Source of the DNA: Cornus controversa
Lineage: Eukaryota; Streptophyta; Magnoliopsida; Cornales; Cornaceae
Length of the DNA: 64,000 nt
Direction of reading: 5' to 3'
Assembly: GCA_026545225.1 (NCBI GenBank)
Contig: CM048846.1
Coordinates: 17,176,501-17,240,500 of the forward strand
Shown: positions 10,326 through 21,268 of the stretch, piece by piece
Layout of the letters: every line of letters starts with the position of its first letter
How positions within the stretch are numbered: the stretch's first letter is position 1
Program-made: the position numbers and the translations under genes
The notes under the pieces: generated by a model
What the model saw: only the letters and a program-made list of their open reading frames with translations
The model's database searches: none
What the model was told of the DNA's origin: nothing

Positions 10326-11651
10326 TACTTTAAGTTCATTGAGCACAGCTTTTCTGTAGTTCATTCCATTGTGCTCCATAATCAATCTCACCGTCTTCCC
10401 TATCACCTCTCTCACCACCACTCCCTTGGACGGTGACACCTTCGGCCGGAAGGCCACCGTGACCTCCTCCGTCAGAAAAGCAGCATTCATATTCTGCTCT
10501 GCATACAGTGGCAATGCAATCAGTGGCACTCCATTGACAATGCTTTCTAGAGCTGAGTTCCACCCACAATGCGATAAAAATCCTCCGACCGATGGGTGGG
10601 CCAAGATCTCGGCCTGTTGGGCCCACATCGGGACCACCAGGCCCACCTTCTGAGTTCGGGCCAAAAATCCATTAGGCAGGAAATCTAAGGGCCCATCACA
10701 GCAATTGGTTGCCGCGGAAAGATAATCAACCGCACCGTGCTCAATGGGTGGGCGTACCACCCAAACAAATCTATGGCGGCTCATCTCCAACCCCCAAGCC
10801 AGCTCGGTCATTGCTTGGCTTGACAAAGTCCCACCACTCCCAAACGAGATATAAAGAACTGACTCCGTGGGTTGCATGTCTAGCCAATCCAATACATTAC
10901 TCCTCGAATCCGACGGTTGAATCGGTCTGATCAATGGACCAATTGGGTAAACAGGCACTTCAACAGTCTCTCTTAAGACTTCATGATTTCGGAGGGCCCC
11001 AATTGTAGTGGCCTCCAGATCCTCCCACGTGTTCACTAAAACTCCATCAGCCGTTAACATCTCAGTCCCGATACGCACGTAATCATCATACATCTGGCCG
11101 GTTCGGTCCTGAACTGCTTCAATAATATCCTTGAACTGGACCGTCTTGCAACCCGGAATTGTCAACGGTTCATTTTCACTACCATACTCGCTTTCAACAT
11201 TTTTGTTTATGGAAGGAACATACAGTGTCATGGCCACGAACCATGCTGTGGTGGGCATGTAGACGTACTTCGACATGCCGAACTCATCGGCGATGGCAAG
11301 AGACGCCGTGCTGAAGAAGTCGGTGACCAGGACGGTGGGACGAGACTTCATTGAGTTGATTGTGGACCGGAGATTGGGTATTGATTGGCGCATCATAGCT
11401 AACAGTTGGGTGAAAATATGGGCGTTGGGGTCCACTGAGCCGGAGATATCCACCGGTGGGAGTGTTACAACATGGAAGAGATTGGAAGTGAGGTATTGGG
11501 ATTGTGTTGGTGATATTCCGGTTGAGATAGTGAAGACGGTGACATCAAAGCCGTGGTGGGTGAAGAGGCGGTTGCCGAGCTCTAGGACGGGGATGAGGTG
11601 GCCTAGGCCGGGGCTGGCAAGTAGGGCGGCGTGAGGCTTTGTGGTTGCCAT
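10317..11651 (-). CDS. UGT72-like UDP-glycosyltransferase, C-terminus altered by a frameshift
   Basis: Family-1 UDP-sugar glycosyltransferase, 444 codons in the open frame, single exon. Such enzymes transfer glucose from UDP-glucose to small phenolic acceptors in the cytosol. UGT72 members act on hydroquinone, monolignols and flavonoids, but this acceptor cannot be read from sequence. The likely start is MATTKPH at 11651, which places the catalytic His at residue 18 (GLGHLIP) and its partner Asp at 111 (LVTDFF). An in-frame upstream ATG would add 51 residues encoded partly by a TA repeat and is unlikely. The 44-residue PSPG box spans residues 343-386, with HCGWNS and ending PLYAEQ as usual in UGT72. 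Its second motif position is unusual, WAQQ instead of WxPQ. The frame ends at TGA 10317-10319, about 25 residues short of the family length, because of an apparent 1-bp loss near 10326. It may be weakly functional, a recent pseudogene, or an assembly error. Confidence 0.9.
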   Translation of the reverse strand: MATTKPHAALLASPGLGHLIPVLELGNRLFTHHGFDVTVFTISTGISPTQSQYLTSNLFHVVTLPPVDISGSVDPNAHIFTQLLAMMRQSIPNLRSTINSMKSRPTVLVTDFFSTASLAIADEFGMSKYVYMPTTAWFVAMTLYVPSINKNVESEYGSENEPLTIPGCKTVQFKDIIEAVQDRTGQMYDDYVRIGTEMLTADGVLVNTWEDLEATTIGALRNHEVLRETVEVPVYPIGPLIRPIQPSDSRSNVLDWLDMQPTESVLYISFGSGGTLSSQAMTELAWGLEMSRHRFVWVVRPPIEHGAVDYLSAATNCCDGPLDFLPNGFLARTQKVGLVVPMWAQQAEILAHPSVGGFLSHCGWNSALESIVNGVPLIALPLYAEQNMNAAFLTEEVTVAFRPKVSPSKGVVVREVIGKTVRLIMEHNGMNYRKAVLNELKVVQ

Positions 11652-11672
11652 GGCTGAAGAATATAACTTCAG

Positions 11673-11674
<2 letters not shown>

Positions 11675-11713
<39 letters not shown>
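11675..11713. repeat. (TA)n microsatellite in the UGT 5' leader
   Basis: About 19 uninterrupted TA dinucleotides lie 24-62 bp upstream of the UGT start codon, followed by a short TG run. Length polymorphism could affect the leader or core promoter. Confidence 0.9.
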
Positions 11714-11715
<2 letters not shown>

Positions 11716-11840
11716 GTGTGTGTGTTATATGAGGGAGAGATCGAGAGGGTATGTAAAGTGTAAACAATGAAAATAAAATAAAACAATGGTGTCAATGCAT
11801 GCAATGACTGCTTTTGTAATATATATGGCGCAAAAATTTA

Positions 11841-12259
11841 TGGAAAAATTACACAAAAGTCTTAATTTTCTTCAAAATACAAGTAAATCCTATAATTTGA
11901 TTATAGGATTAATAAATCCTACTTTTAAAACTCTTTTACGTTTAAGTTCTAAATCACTCAACATTTCATTTATACCCTTACAAAATTAGCCTAAAATTTT
12001 GCAATTATAATTTCGTAAGCCAAAATTTTATATTTGAATATTTAAATATGTCTAAATTTTTTCTATTAATAGTTAGATTTGTTTTTTTATTAATATATTT
12101 TTTATTTTCAAACAAAAAAATTGGAATTGAATTTTAATTATATTAACTTTAAATCTAATTTGGTAAGGGTAAAAGTAGGACTTATTGGTCCTATAAAAAA
12201 ACTTATAGAATTTATTTATATTTTATATGAAAAAGTAAGACTTAATTGTAATTTTTTCC
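11841..12259. mobile_element. 419-bp MITE with TIRs and a 7-bp TSD, upstream of the UGT gene
   Basis: The first ~85 bp (ggaaaaattac, aagtcttaa, tcctata, aataaatcctactttt) pair with the last ~85 bp in reverse complement, and homology extends further inward. It is flanked by the direct repeat aaattta at 11834-11840 and 12260-12266. No coding capacity. It begins 190 bp upstream of the UGT start codon, so it forms part of the proximal promoter. Confidence 0.8.
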
Positions 12260-12266
12260 AAATTTA

Positions 12267-13264
12267 ATGGAATGGCTTAATGGAAAGAATCTCATCTCAT
12301 GTGTGACCTAATGACTGGATCAGATGGAGTCGAAGAAAATTCAGAGAGATATTTAGTAGAAAGGGGCAGAGTCAATACATGCAATTAAGTGTTTGGGACC
12401 ATGAAGGCAAGCGGCTATACATACGTGTACCGTGACATTAATTAGGAGACATGTAAGTCCATTAACATGCATATATGGGTTGACAATCTTTCAATCAATA
12501 TATATTATATATATATACCTACAATTAATTTTGGGATCTTTTATTTTTTGCATGCCTTTCTTCTTTTATTGATTGCATGAAGCTCCCATCAATATATATA
12601 TATATACACACCGAGATTATATTTCCAATGAAAAAATATTAATTTTCGTACGTACCCTTTATTTTTTTCTATCCAATTTTTTTGGAAGATTCATTAATTT
12701 TTCCAATTTCTCCTATGTACTCATATGATTTTGAACGATGATATAGCAGCTACCCAAATTTTCATTATCCGTAGCCGTAGGTAGTTCCTCAATTCGGATA
12801 TTTTCAAAATTAAAATCATTATTATTTTTGAGTAATGACCGACACCAAACAAAAATGAATAATATATATATATATATGTGTGTGTATTTATTTTCGGGTG
12901 CATGCATGGACCGCAAGGTATGTCAGTTTTAGACCGGACTCGATTTGTGAGGAGACACATATTTCTTTTGAGACAATTAATGTCAAAGGACGATCTATAT
13001 ATTTAAATAAAGGAATGGTGCTATATCGATGATGGAGGATTATATCATTATCACTGAATATTGATTATTATAATAATGGTTATCGTCATCATAATAATCT
13101 TCAATAATAGATATAGTATAGACGTTGAATCTTCTACGTCTTCTGTTGATGATGAATGTTGAATATAATTTCTATATTTTTTAGTGACTATCTCTTTTTA
13201 TGCATAGATCATATTCTCGACCTAATTTGATTCAGATTCTCTATCATTACTCTTTTAAGTCATA
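12267..13264. other. AT-rich intergenic
   Basis: Short TA microsatellites (about 12500, 12590 and 12860) and no recognised gene or element. The short minus-strand open frames here come from simple sequence. Confidence 0.55.
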
Positions 13265-14262
13265 TTATTCAAGTCCAAAAACTATCGTACAAACACTGAA
13301 CAAATGATTATTTATATATGTGTCTATTCATGTAAAGTTGACATTATGTTATCTCAATTTTTTTTCCCTTTGAAACATTTTCTTTAACATTTATATAATC
13401 AGTTCTCGCCTCACGTACCAAAAAAATTCCTTATTTCTTATCTCCATTACACAAGTTCTTTCTATTATTTCTCATGCACTCTCTCTCTCTCTCTCTATAT
13501 ATATATATCTCTCTCTCTCTCACTCACTGTAGTAACTCACGTCACAAAATCATTTCGTGATTTGTATCATGAATTGAAAAACGACACATTTTTTTACATC
13601 ATTACTCACTTAAAATCTCTCTCCTCAAACTCTACTTCTCGCACAACTGCATTTTCTCAAATTTCATTGCTCACATAATTACCGCTTGCAGTAATCTATA
13701 GATGCCACATCATTGTATCACAAAAAAAATTCATGATATCTATCATTTTCCTTTAAACTATATTTTGAATTCTTAAGATATGTTTGGTAATTTACTCATT
13801 TTTTGTTTTATGTTATCATTTAAATAAATAAAAAAAATGAGAAGCCACAACAAAAAAGATCTTTGGTAACGCGCGCATTTTCATTTTAGAAAAAATAAAA
13901 GTAATGTTAACAAATTGACAACCGGTTAGACATATGTTGAAAGCTTCAAAATAAAACTACCAATTTTAGTTTTTATTTTTAAGGATACTCTAGCAATATT
14001 AAAAATTTAACAGCATATAACATTACCAAATGTATTATGCTTTTAACAAAAATCACAGCATTTTCAATTTCTATTTTTCAAAAAATTAAAAAGAAAAACG
14101 ACAATTTTAACAAACATGAGCTTAATTTAAAACTATGAAATCAAATCTTTCAATAATTACAAAATATATACATTAAGTAATTGGTCAATACCAAATCAAG
14201 CTAAGGTTAGAATTTATAAATTTCATCACTGTTTACACACATATACGGAGACACATATTTTT
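13265..14262 (+). repeat. Segmental duplication, copy 2
   Basis: Collinear with 930-2705 (see that entry), lacking the MITE found there. It contains CT and TA microsatellites at 13482-13522. The duplicated units bracket the UGT gene. Confidence 0.75.
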
Positions 14263-14305
14263 TTCTTCCATTGGTTGACTGTAGGAAGAGTATGGGATGG
14301 ATCAT

Positions 14306-14374
14306 AGTATCTAGACTGTAACATGATCATAGTGTATATAGTATCTAGACTGTAACATGATCATAGTGTATATG
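14306..14374 (+). repeat. 34-bp tandem duplication
   Basis: The word agtatctagactgtaacatg, with the following catagtgtatat, occurs twice back to back. The rest of 14263-15488 shows no gene; I see only AT-rich sequence with a TA run near 15055. Confidence 0.85.
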
Positions 14375-15488
14375 TATCATTGTAGCAAACGTTATTATAT
14401 CCATAACTCATAATTTGGAAAGTTAAATTAGAGAAATAGAGGGTTGTAGTAAATCTTATTACATCCATAACCAAGACTTGTGGTTCAAAGTAGGGTTCGA
14501 ATCTTTTAATAGAAAGAGTTAATTAAACTCACCCCAAATATTATATATTCAAATTTGTTTTGTGCACGTGGCTTGTGGAATATTGCGTGACACTCAAATG
14601 GTGAAAAAAATAAAAATCAGAAAAATAGAGAGAGATAGAGTTGATTGCTAGAGAAATAATATGTATGTAAAATACTAAAAGTATACATTAAGTTGTAGCA
14701 ACAAAAATTACAATAGACTCAAGACTTCAAATTCACACAATGAGCAAAAGTAGGACATAGCAAGGCGACGAGGAATTCTACAAAGACTGGACTCCATGGG
14801 ACAAGACCTAGACCAACACTGGTACCAAACCTTCAAATACGTTCTCATATATTTTCTAAACGGACTTGAGTGAGTTTTCAATTACATTCACAGATTGATT
14901 CTAGAAAACTCTTAATTACCTTTCTCGGGACATGAGCTATACTAATCAACAGTCACTTCCGGTCCGTGGTTTCATCACATCAAACTATTGAAAATTGATG
15001 GTCACCTCCAAAAAGCATACCAACAGGTACAGAATACGAATACCACACAACAAATATATATATATGTATGTCACAATATAAAATTAATAAATTATATTTT
15101 TATATATACAAAAAAATTGATTTAATGATATATATTTTATTATTAACATTTTTTTATTATAAAATATCATGATTAACAAATAAAAGAAGAGTTAAAAGTT
15201 ATATTGCATAATTTGTATCGATAAATTTTCAACTAAATTATAATATATATCTCAATACTTTTTAAAAAAATAAATTTTAAAATTTTCTTAACAATTGTAT
15301 TATTATATTATTGTTGAAAAATGTATGTTTTAATATTCAAAACTTGATAAAAATATATTGTGAAGTGTCTGACAAGTATCGAATACGTGGTCGAAGTATC
15401 CGAGAACGATCGGATACATGTTAGAAATGAATTTGAGTATTCGAAGAGTGTCAATCATTTAATTGTTTTATTTATTTTTAATTATACT

Positions 15489-17860
15489 TGCTAACGTGTG
15501 TAGAATAGTGGATGGAGTCGTTATTTCTCTACATTTCGTACAAAATATAAAACTTGCAAAAAAACTTTACTAACTAGTTTAAAATCATTGATTGCATGCT
15601 AATTGTTTCTATTAGATGTCCAGATGGTCGAACTTCGCACAAGCACCATACGGTTGTGATCTTGCGTGATTTCTGCAAGGACTTGCTCTTTGCAAATCAG
15701 AACGCCTCAAACAAAAATGGAATGAAGATCGGATCGACATGGTCGTCGTTTCTTTTGGACGTCTTGACGGTCTAATTTGGCAAAAAATAACGTTCGATTC
15801 TGATTATGCCACGACTTCTCAAGGAATGAGACTTTTTAAATCAAAACAACTCAAATGAAATTAGTTTAGTTCAAAATCGTTGTTGCCATTCTCATTCCTT
15901 TTGAAAATCCAGATGATCGATTCTGGCACAAAGCACCATATAGTTGTGATCGTGCCTGATTTTTACAAGGAATTGTTCCTTTCGATTCCGAACGACACAA
16001 ACAAGATTGGATGAAGATCGGATCGACATGCTCGTCGTTTCTTTTGGACGTGTTGACGTAACTTGGCAAAAAACATTGTACGATTCTAATTGTGGCGCGA
16101 TTTCTCTAGGAATGGGGCTTTTCAAATAAATATAGCTCAAACAAGCCTAGTTTTAAATCGTTGATAGCATGCTAATTGTTTCTATCAGACGTCCAGATGG
16201 TTGAATTTCGCACAAAGCACATTATAGTTGTGATCTTGCACGATTTCTACAAGAACTTGTTCTTTTCAAATCATAACGACTCGAACAAAACTGGATGAAG
16301 ATCGGATCGACGTGGTCGTCGTTTCTTTTGAGACGTCTTGACGGTCTAATTTTGCAAAACGCAACGTACAATTCTGATTATGGCACTCTTTCTCTAGGAA
16401 CGGAGATTTCGAATCAAAACAACTCAAACTAAACTAGTTTAAAATTGTTGATAGCATGCTAATTATTTCTTTTAGATTTACAGACGAACGAATTTCGCAC
16501 AAAGCACCATAAAGTTGTGATCTTACACGATTTGTGCAAGGAGTTGCTCTTTTCGAATAAGAACAAATTAAGCTAATTGTTTCTTTTAGATGTCCAGAAA
16601 GTCGAATTAGGCACAAAGCACCATACGGTTGTGATCGTTCATGATTTTTGCAAGGAATTGCTCTTTTCGATTCAAAACGTCTTGACGGTCGAATTTCGCA
16701 TAAAGCAACGTATAATTCTAAGTATGGCACGATTTCACAAGGAATGAGACTTTTCGAATCTAAACAACTCAACAAAACTACTTCAAAATCATTGTTGCCA
16801 TTCTCATTTCATTTGGGGTCCAAGCGGTCGATTCTGGCTCAAAGCACCATACGGTTGTGATCATGCCTGATTTGCAAAGAGTTGTTCTTTTCGATTCAAA
16901 ATGACTCAAACAAAACTGGATGATGATCGGATCGACATGTTCGTCGTTTCTTATGGACGTCTTGACGGTCTAATTTGACAAAAAGCAATGTAAATAAAAC
17001 TATACTAATAAAATAAATCTCAAAGGAAGGGAATCCACCACCACAAATTCATATAAATAAAGTTTCTAATATTTTTATCGAATTTTTCCTCCAATAATCA
17101 ATACATTTCACCAATCCAATTAAAACTTAAAAAGATGATGAAAAATATAGTATAAAAAACAAACTTGATTATATATGAGAAAATATTTCTTACTTAATCT
17201 ATTGTACCTTTGGTAGGTAAATATAGGTAGGCATTATTCAAATTATCATTATTTGGCAAACACAGAGAATCCCCCTCTAATTTTCTTTTAGAAATAAAAA
17301 CTGAGAATAGAAGAATAAAAGAATACTCTTGAAAGGAAAAATTATAAAATAATATAAAAGAACTTACTTATATTTCACTATGGTGGCTTCATCAATCCCT
17401 TGAGAAGGGTGTTTACATGAAAAAAAAAATGAATACAAGAAAATATTTTTAACTACACTTTATTTTTTTCTACAATTTCTAACTCATTCACCAACTCATA
17501 AGACTCCCTATTTATAGAGTTAGAGGAGAATGGTTTAGGTGGAAAAAGAAAATTTAAAATACAAAATTTAAAAATAAAATTCAAAATATGAATTTCTAAG
17601 ATTTGATCTCCATATCTTCAATTTGAATTCTGGACTGCTGACATGACAGTGTGTACAAAAAAACATCTCTCCTACAATTCTTCTTATATTTATCTTTGGC
17701 TATATAAATTATTTTCAGCCTTTTTTTACTACTTGTCTTCTCATTTGGAAATTAACTCCTATAAAATATAAAATGCAAAGATAAGAACGTTTAAATAAAG
17801 TAAAAGAGTAATTAAAGACTTATTTTGAGATATAAAATAATAAGTTTTGTACACTTATCA
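15489..17860 (-). mobile_element. LTR of a non-autonomous retroelement family, carrying an internal tandem array
   Basis: The right end ...gtacacttatca (17860) and the sequence back to about 17000 match the LTRs at 46442-47669 and 48246-49180. The left end, tgctaacgtgtgtag at 15489, corresponds to the start of the 46442 copy. On the minus strand the LTR reads TGATAAGTGTAC... with a TATA box (ctctataaatag, near 17515). A polypurine-like tract (tttggggataatt) precedes it on the minus strand at 17861-17875, so this is a 3' LTR in minus orientation. It is about 2.37 kb instead of 1.23 kb because 15588-16995 is a tandem array. Confidence 0.7.
15588..16995 (+). repeat. Tandem array of ~285-bp units inside an LTR
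   Basis: Units begin at about 15588, 15880, 16161, 16447 and 16792, each starting ttgatagcatgc (type A) or ttgttgccattc (type B) in the order A-B-A-A-B. Shared landmarks in each are gcacaaagcacca, ggttgtgatc, atgaagatcggatcgacatg, tcgtcgtttcttttg and gacgtcttgacgg. The fourth unit is a composite with an internal restart near 16568. The short minus-strand open frames here are repeat artefacts. Satellite-like, but confined to this LTR within the window. Confidence 0.85.
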
Positions 17861-19466
17861 AATTATCCCCAAACGAGCTTTTGCTAGTCCTCTAACAAAT
17901 ACAAGCAAAAGAGATTAGTGCACAAAACTTTTACTTTTATTTAACTACTAAATAAAGATATGTTACTTTCGCATGCTGTTCTCGATTGCATTTACCATAT
18001 GCAATAAGATCTTAAACCCCTAGGTTACTACTAGTGTACGAGCTATAGCCTCACAAGAGTTTCAGTGATGATACCCACAAACATCAAACAATGGTAATTA
18101 ATAATCAAAATTTTTTTTTCTCTATTAATGTATATAAATCAAGAATAACTCAATCATTCCACTTTAGTGTGTAATAAAAATTAAAAGAAGAGATTAAACA
18201 TTATCCAAAAGTTAAAAAATTTCATTACTATTCTTGACTAAGAGTGTGTGTGTGAATAGCCACCAATAATATAATTCCCAATTTTAAAGCAACTGCATTT
18301 CAGATTTGCTTAGAAAATTAGCTTTGATTTCAAATCTCACTTATGATATTTCACTCAAAATTGAACACTAACAGACTGCTAATTTTGTACTCAAGTATAT
18401 GTGAGTAGAATAATGTAGAACAAATACAAATGATCTCACATATTTTTCAATGAAGAACGAATTTTTCAAGAAAATGCATATGATCTCATGAAAGGAATAT
18501 CAAATATTAAGAATTTATATCACACAACAATATAGCTCAGTCATGTCCGTATCCGAACTATACTATCCTTGAGTTAAAAAATGACTTTTATTAGGATGCA
18601 ACTTTAGGTACAAGGAAGATAAAAAAGTGATAATGATAATGAAAAGGTGTATTCGAGAATGCTTGGGAAGAACTAACTCACTTAGAGCATATTACTTTCA
18701 ACTTTTTCTTCCAAAATTTTGTCAATTAAGCACTTTCTATTTCATTTCATTTTATATACACTTCTCAAAATCTTATCAACAATTATACTCCCTCCATTTT
18801 TTTTCTTTATTTTTTTTTCACCCGCTTGTACATTGATCGAATCCATTCTCGAAAAACCTAAAAATGGTTATAAAAGAAAAGCTGGACCAAAAAGCTTAAC
18901 TAGTTAACATTCATTCTCGAAAAATCATAAAAAATGTGGTTATAAAAGAAAGGATGAACAAAAAGCTCAACTGGTTAACAAGTGATAATGCATAATTAAG
19001 AAAAAAAATTGAATGCCTCAAACAATAAAAGATGGCCTAAAATCATTTCTCAAGAATATGTATACTTCTTCAACATGCATGAGCTAAAAAGATTAAGTGT
19101 AGCATAAAATGATGAATTATCAATATTTGATCAAAATAAAGAAATAATGAGATTGATCAACAAAATTATGCGGATTCAAGAAAATTCAGAATTAGCTTAT
19201 AACTCTCAAAATAAAAAGAATGGTATAATAACTCACTGGGTTAAATCTCAACTTTTAGTGCCGGTTTTCTAACACGCAGTCATTTATCAATTTCAAATCA
19301 TATTTCTTTAGTGATTTTTTTTTCTTCTGAATTTAGAAATTCATGAAATTGTTCTAACTAAAAGATATGATAAAATGTAGAGATCCAAAATTTTTTTCTT
19401 TTATTTAATTATTTTCTGAAATAAAATTTTAATTGATTTGCATATGTTTTAAATGTAATTTACATA
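17861..19466 (-). mobile_element. Internal region of the same non-autonomous LTR element
   Basis: Sequence adjacent to the LTR (about 17861-18340) is collinear with 47670-48240 next to the related LTR. Both contain the words aacgagcttttgctagtcct, gctgttctcgattgcattta and aaaccctaggtta. Farther right there is no coding region. A ~75-bp duplication (ttctcgaaaaa...ggttataaaagaaa) lies at 18845-18980. No gag or pol remnant was seen, so the element is non-autonomous or heavily decayed. Its 5' LTR is not in the window before the CACTA terminus. Confidence 0.55.
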
Positions 19467-19842
19467 CACTACAAGAAAAATGACTTTTAACAAGCTGCGA
19501 TGCATGTCGTGAAAAGTTTTTAATGACTACATGCTCATGTTGTTACTGGCCATATCGTTAAAAGGTATAATTTCTGACAACATACCGTGCACGTCGTGAA
19601 AAGTTTGAACTAACGACGCGTAATGCAGGTTGTTAAAAGGTAGTGATTGTGACGACATGCCTTGCAAGTCATTAGAAATTTGTACTAACGATGTGCAATA
19701 TACGTCGTTAAATGATATTAATTTAGACAACATGACATGTAGGTCGTTAGAAGTTTTTACTAACGACATGCAATGCAAGTTGTTAAAAGGTATTATTTGT
19801 CACGACATTCCTTGCATGTTGTTGAAAGTTATTTTTTTTTAA
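19467..19842 (+). mobile_element. CACTA (En/Spm-type) transposon terminus with subterminal repeats
   Basis: CACTACAAGAAAAA at 19467 is the standard end of plant CACTA elements. It is followed by about 350 bp of subterminal repeats in both orientations built on 'taacgacatgcaatgcaagt' and 'gttaaaaggta', repeating roughly every 55 or 110 bp. In characterised elements such repeats bind the element's TNPA-like protein. The element would extend rightwards. I did not find the opposite terminus (..TTCTTGTAGTG), so it is truncated or the far end is diverged. Confidence 0.75.
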
Positions 19843-21213
19843 ATAAAAAAATCCCTTTTTTCCTATTGCTTGCAAGTCTACTATCTTTGACCTCTGTTCA
19901 GTGTTAACAACTAGTACATACACAAGAATATATATGTAAATATCACATGTATACATATATTTATATATATATGTTTATCAATACTCAAGGAGAAAAACAA
20001 ATAAAATAACAAAAAAATCTCTCATTCATCCGTTAAATTTCATTAACTCAATAGAATTAACAAATTAGTCGATCATTCATAAAAATTAAACTAATAAATT
20101 CAAAAAAGAAGAAAAGCAATCTCTTAACCATCAATTTTGAACATAGTCCCCTCTCCCCTCTTTAATACATGCCCTATCCTTGATAATCGCTTGTTTAATC
20201 ACATTCTGCAAATATATAATAAAAAAATGATTACATTTAGGAATATTACATTTACAACAAAAATCATCAATTGAAAATGTGGTAATTAACTTTGATGATA
20301 GATAAGTAAAATAAGTTTAAGGAAATAAATGATTATTTCCACAAGAATTCAAAATGAAGGAGTCATAATTAATTATGAAAAACAACATAGTCAAGAAATA
20401 AGAAACTCGTGTGGATGACATATTTTCATAGTGAATGAACAAAGTAGATGATTTCCCTCTAAATATTTACAAAATGAATTTAAACAATATCCAAATGTTA
20501 TATCCAAAATAATGAGTGACAAACAGTAGACTATGTTTGTCGGCCTCTGAGGCCAAAATTAATTTCTCTAGATTATGAGCATAATTTATTTTGAGATAAA
20601 GCAAATCATCAGAAATAGCACTATGACCCTTCTGCCTTTATACAAAAAAATAACACAATGTCAAAAGTACAAACACATAGCACAAAAATTTATTAAAAGA
20701 AAGTGAGACAAAACGGTAAAACTAAGGTTATGGAAGCAAATAGCGTTGAGATGAACCAGTGAGGAGAGAAGGCGGCAGCAGAGGTGCCGCCACCTCCTTC
20801 ACTATTTTTCAAATATCATATGTCAGGCAAGATGAACTTGTTGCCGATAATCAATTATTAAGCATACTAACTAATTATAAGGAAATATTAATAATATTAT
20901 TATGCCACTTGTCATATGGAATTAACGACTCAAAAATATGTTTAAGATATCATCAGTAAATTGGTGGGGGAAAACTCAAACCTTAAAGATGGTAAGAGCC
21001 ATGCTCCACTATTCTTTAAGGATATCAAGACAAATGCTTCCATTGCTATTGATGTTTAGATGGAAGATTTTAGTCTTGAAAGTAACCTGAAAAATAAAAA
21101 AATCATTAGCCTTATCAAAGTAGACATCCTAGACATGTTAGCTCTAAAGTATTACCTCACCAAAAAATACCTAACATAGGTTAAAGACAATAATAAATAA
21201 AAGATATGAAAAA

Positions 21214-21268
<55 letters not shown>

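Noticed and set aside
11652..11804. 51-residue N-terminal extension of the UGT from an upstream in-frame ATG
   Set aside because: The extension is encoded largely by a TA microsatellite (YIYIYI), and the family's N-terminus with the catalytic His at about residue 18 starts at 11651.
15866..16775. Minus-strand frames in the 285-bp array suggesting a repeat protein
   Set aside because: Frames change from unit to unit and are stopped at different points; satellite-like DNA explains them.
19527..19842. Overlapping open frames on both strands with repeated amino acid words
   Set aside because: They reflect CACTA subterminal repeats in two orientations, not a protein.
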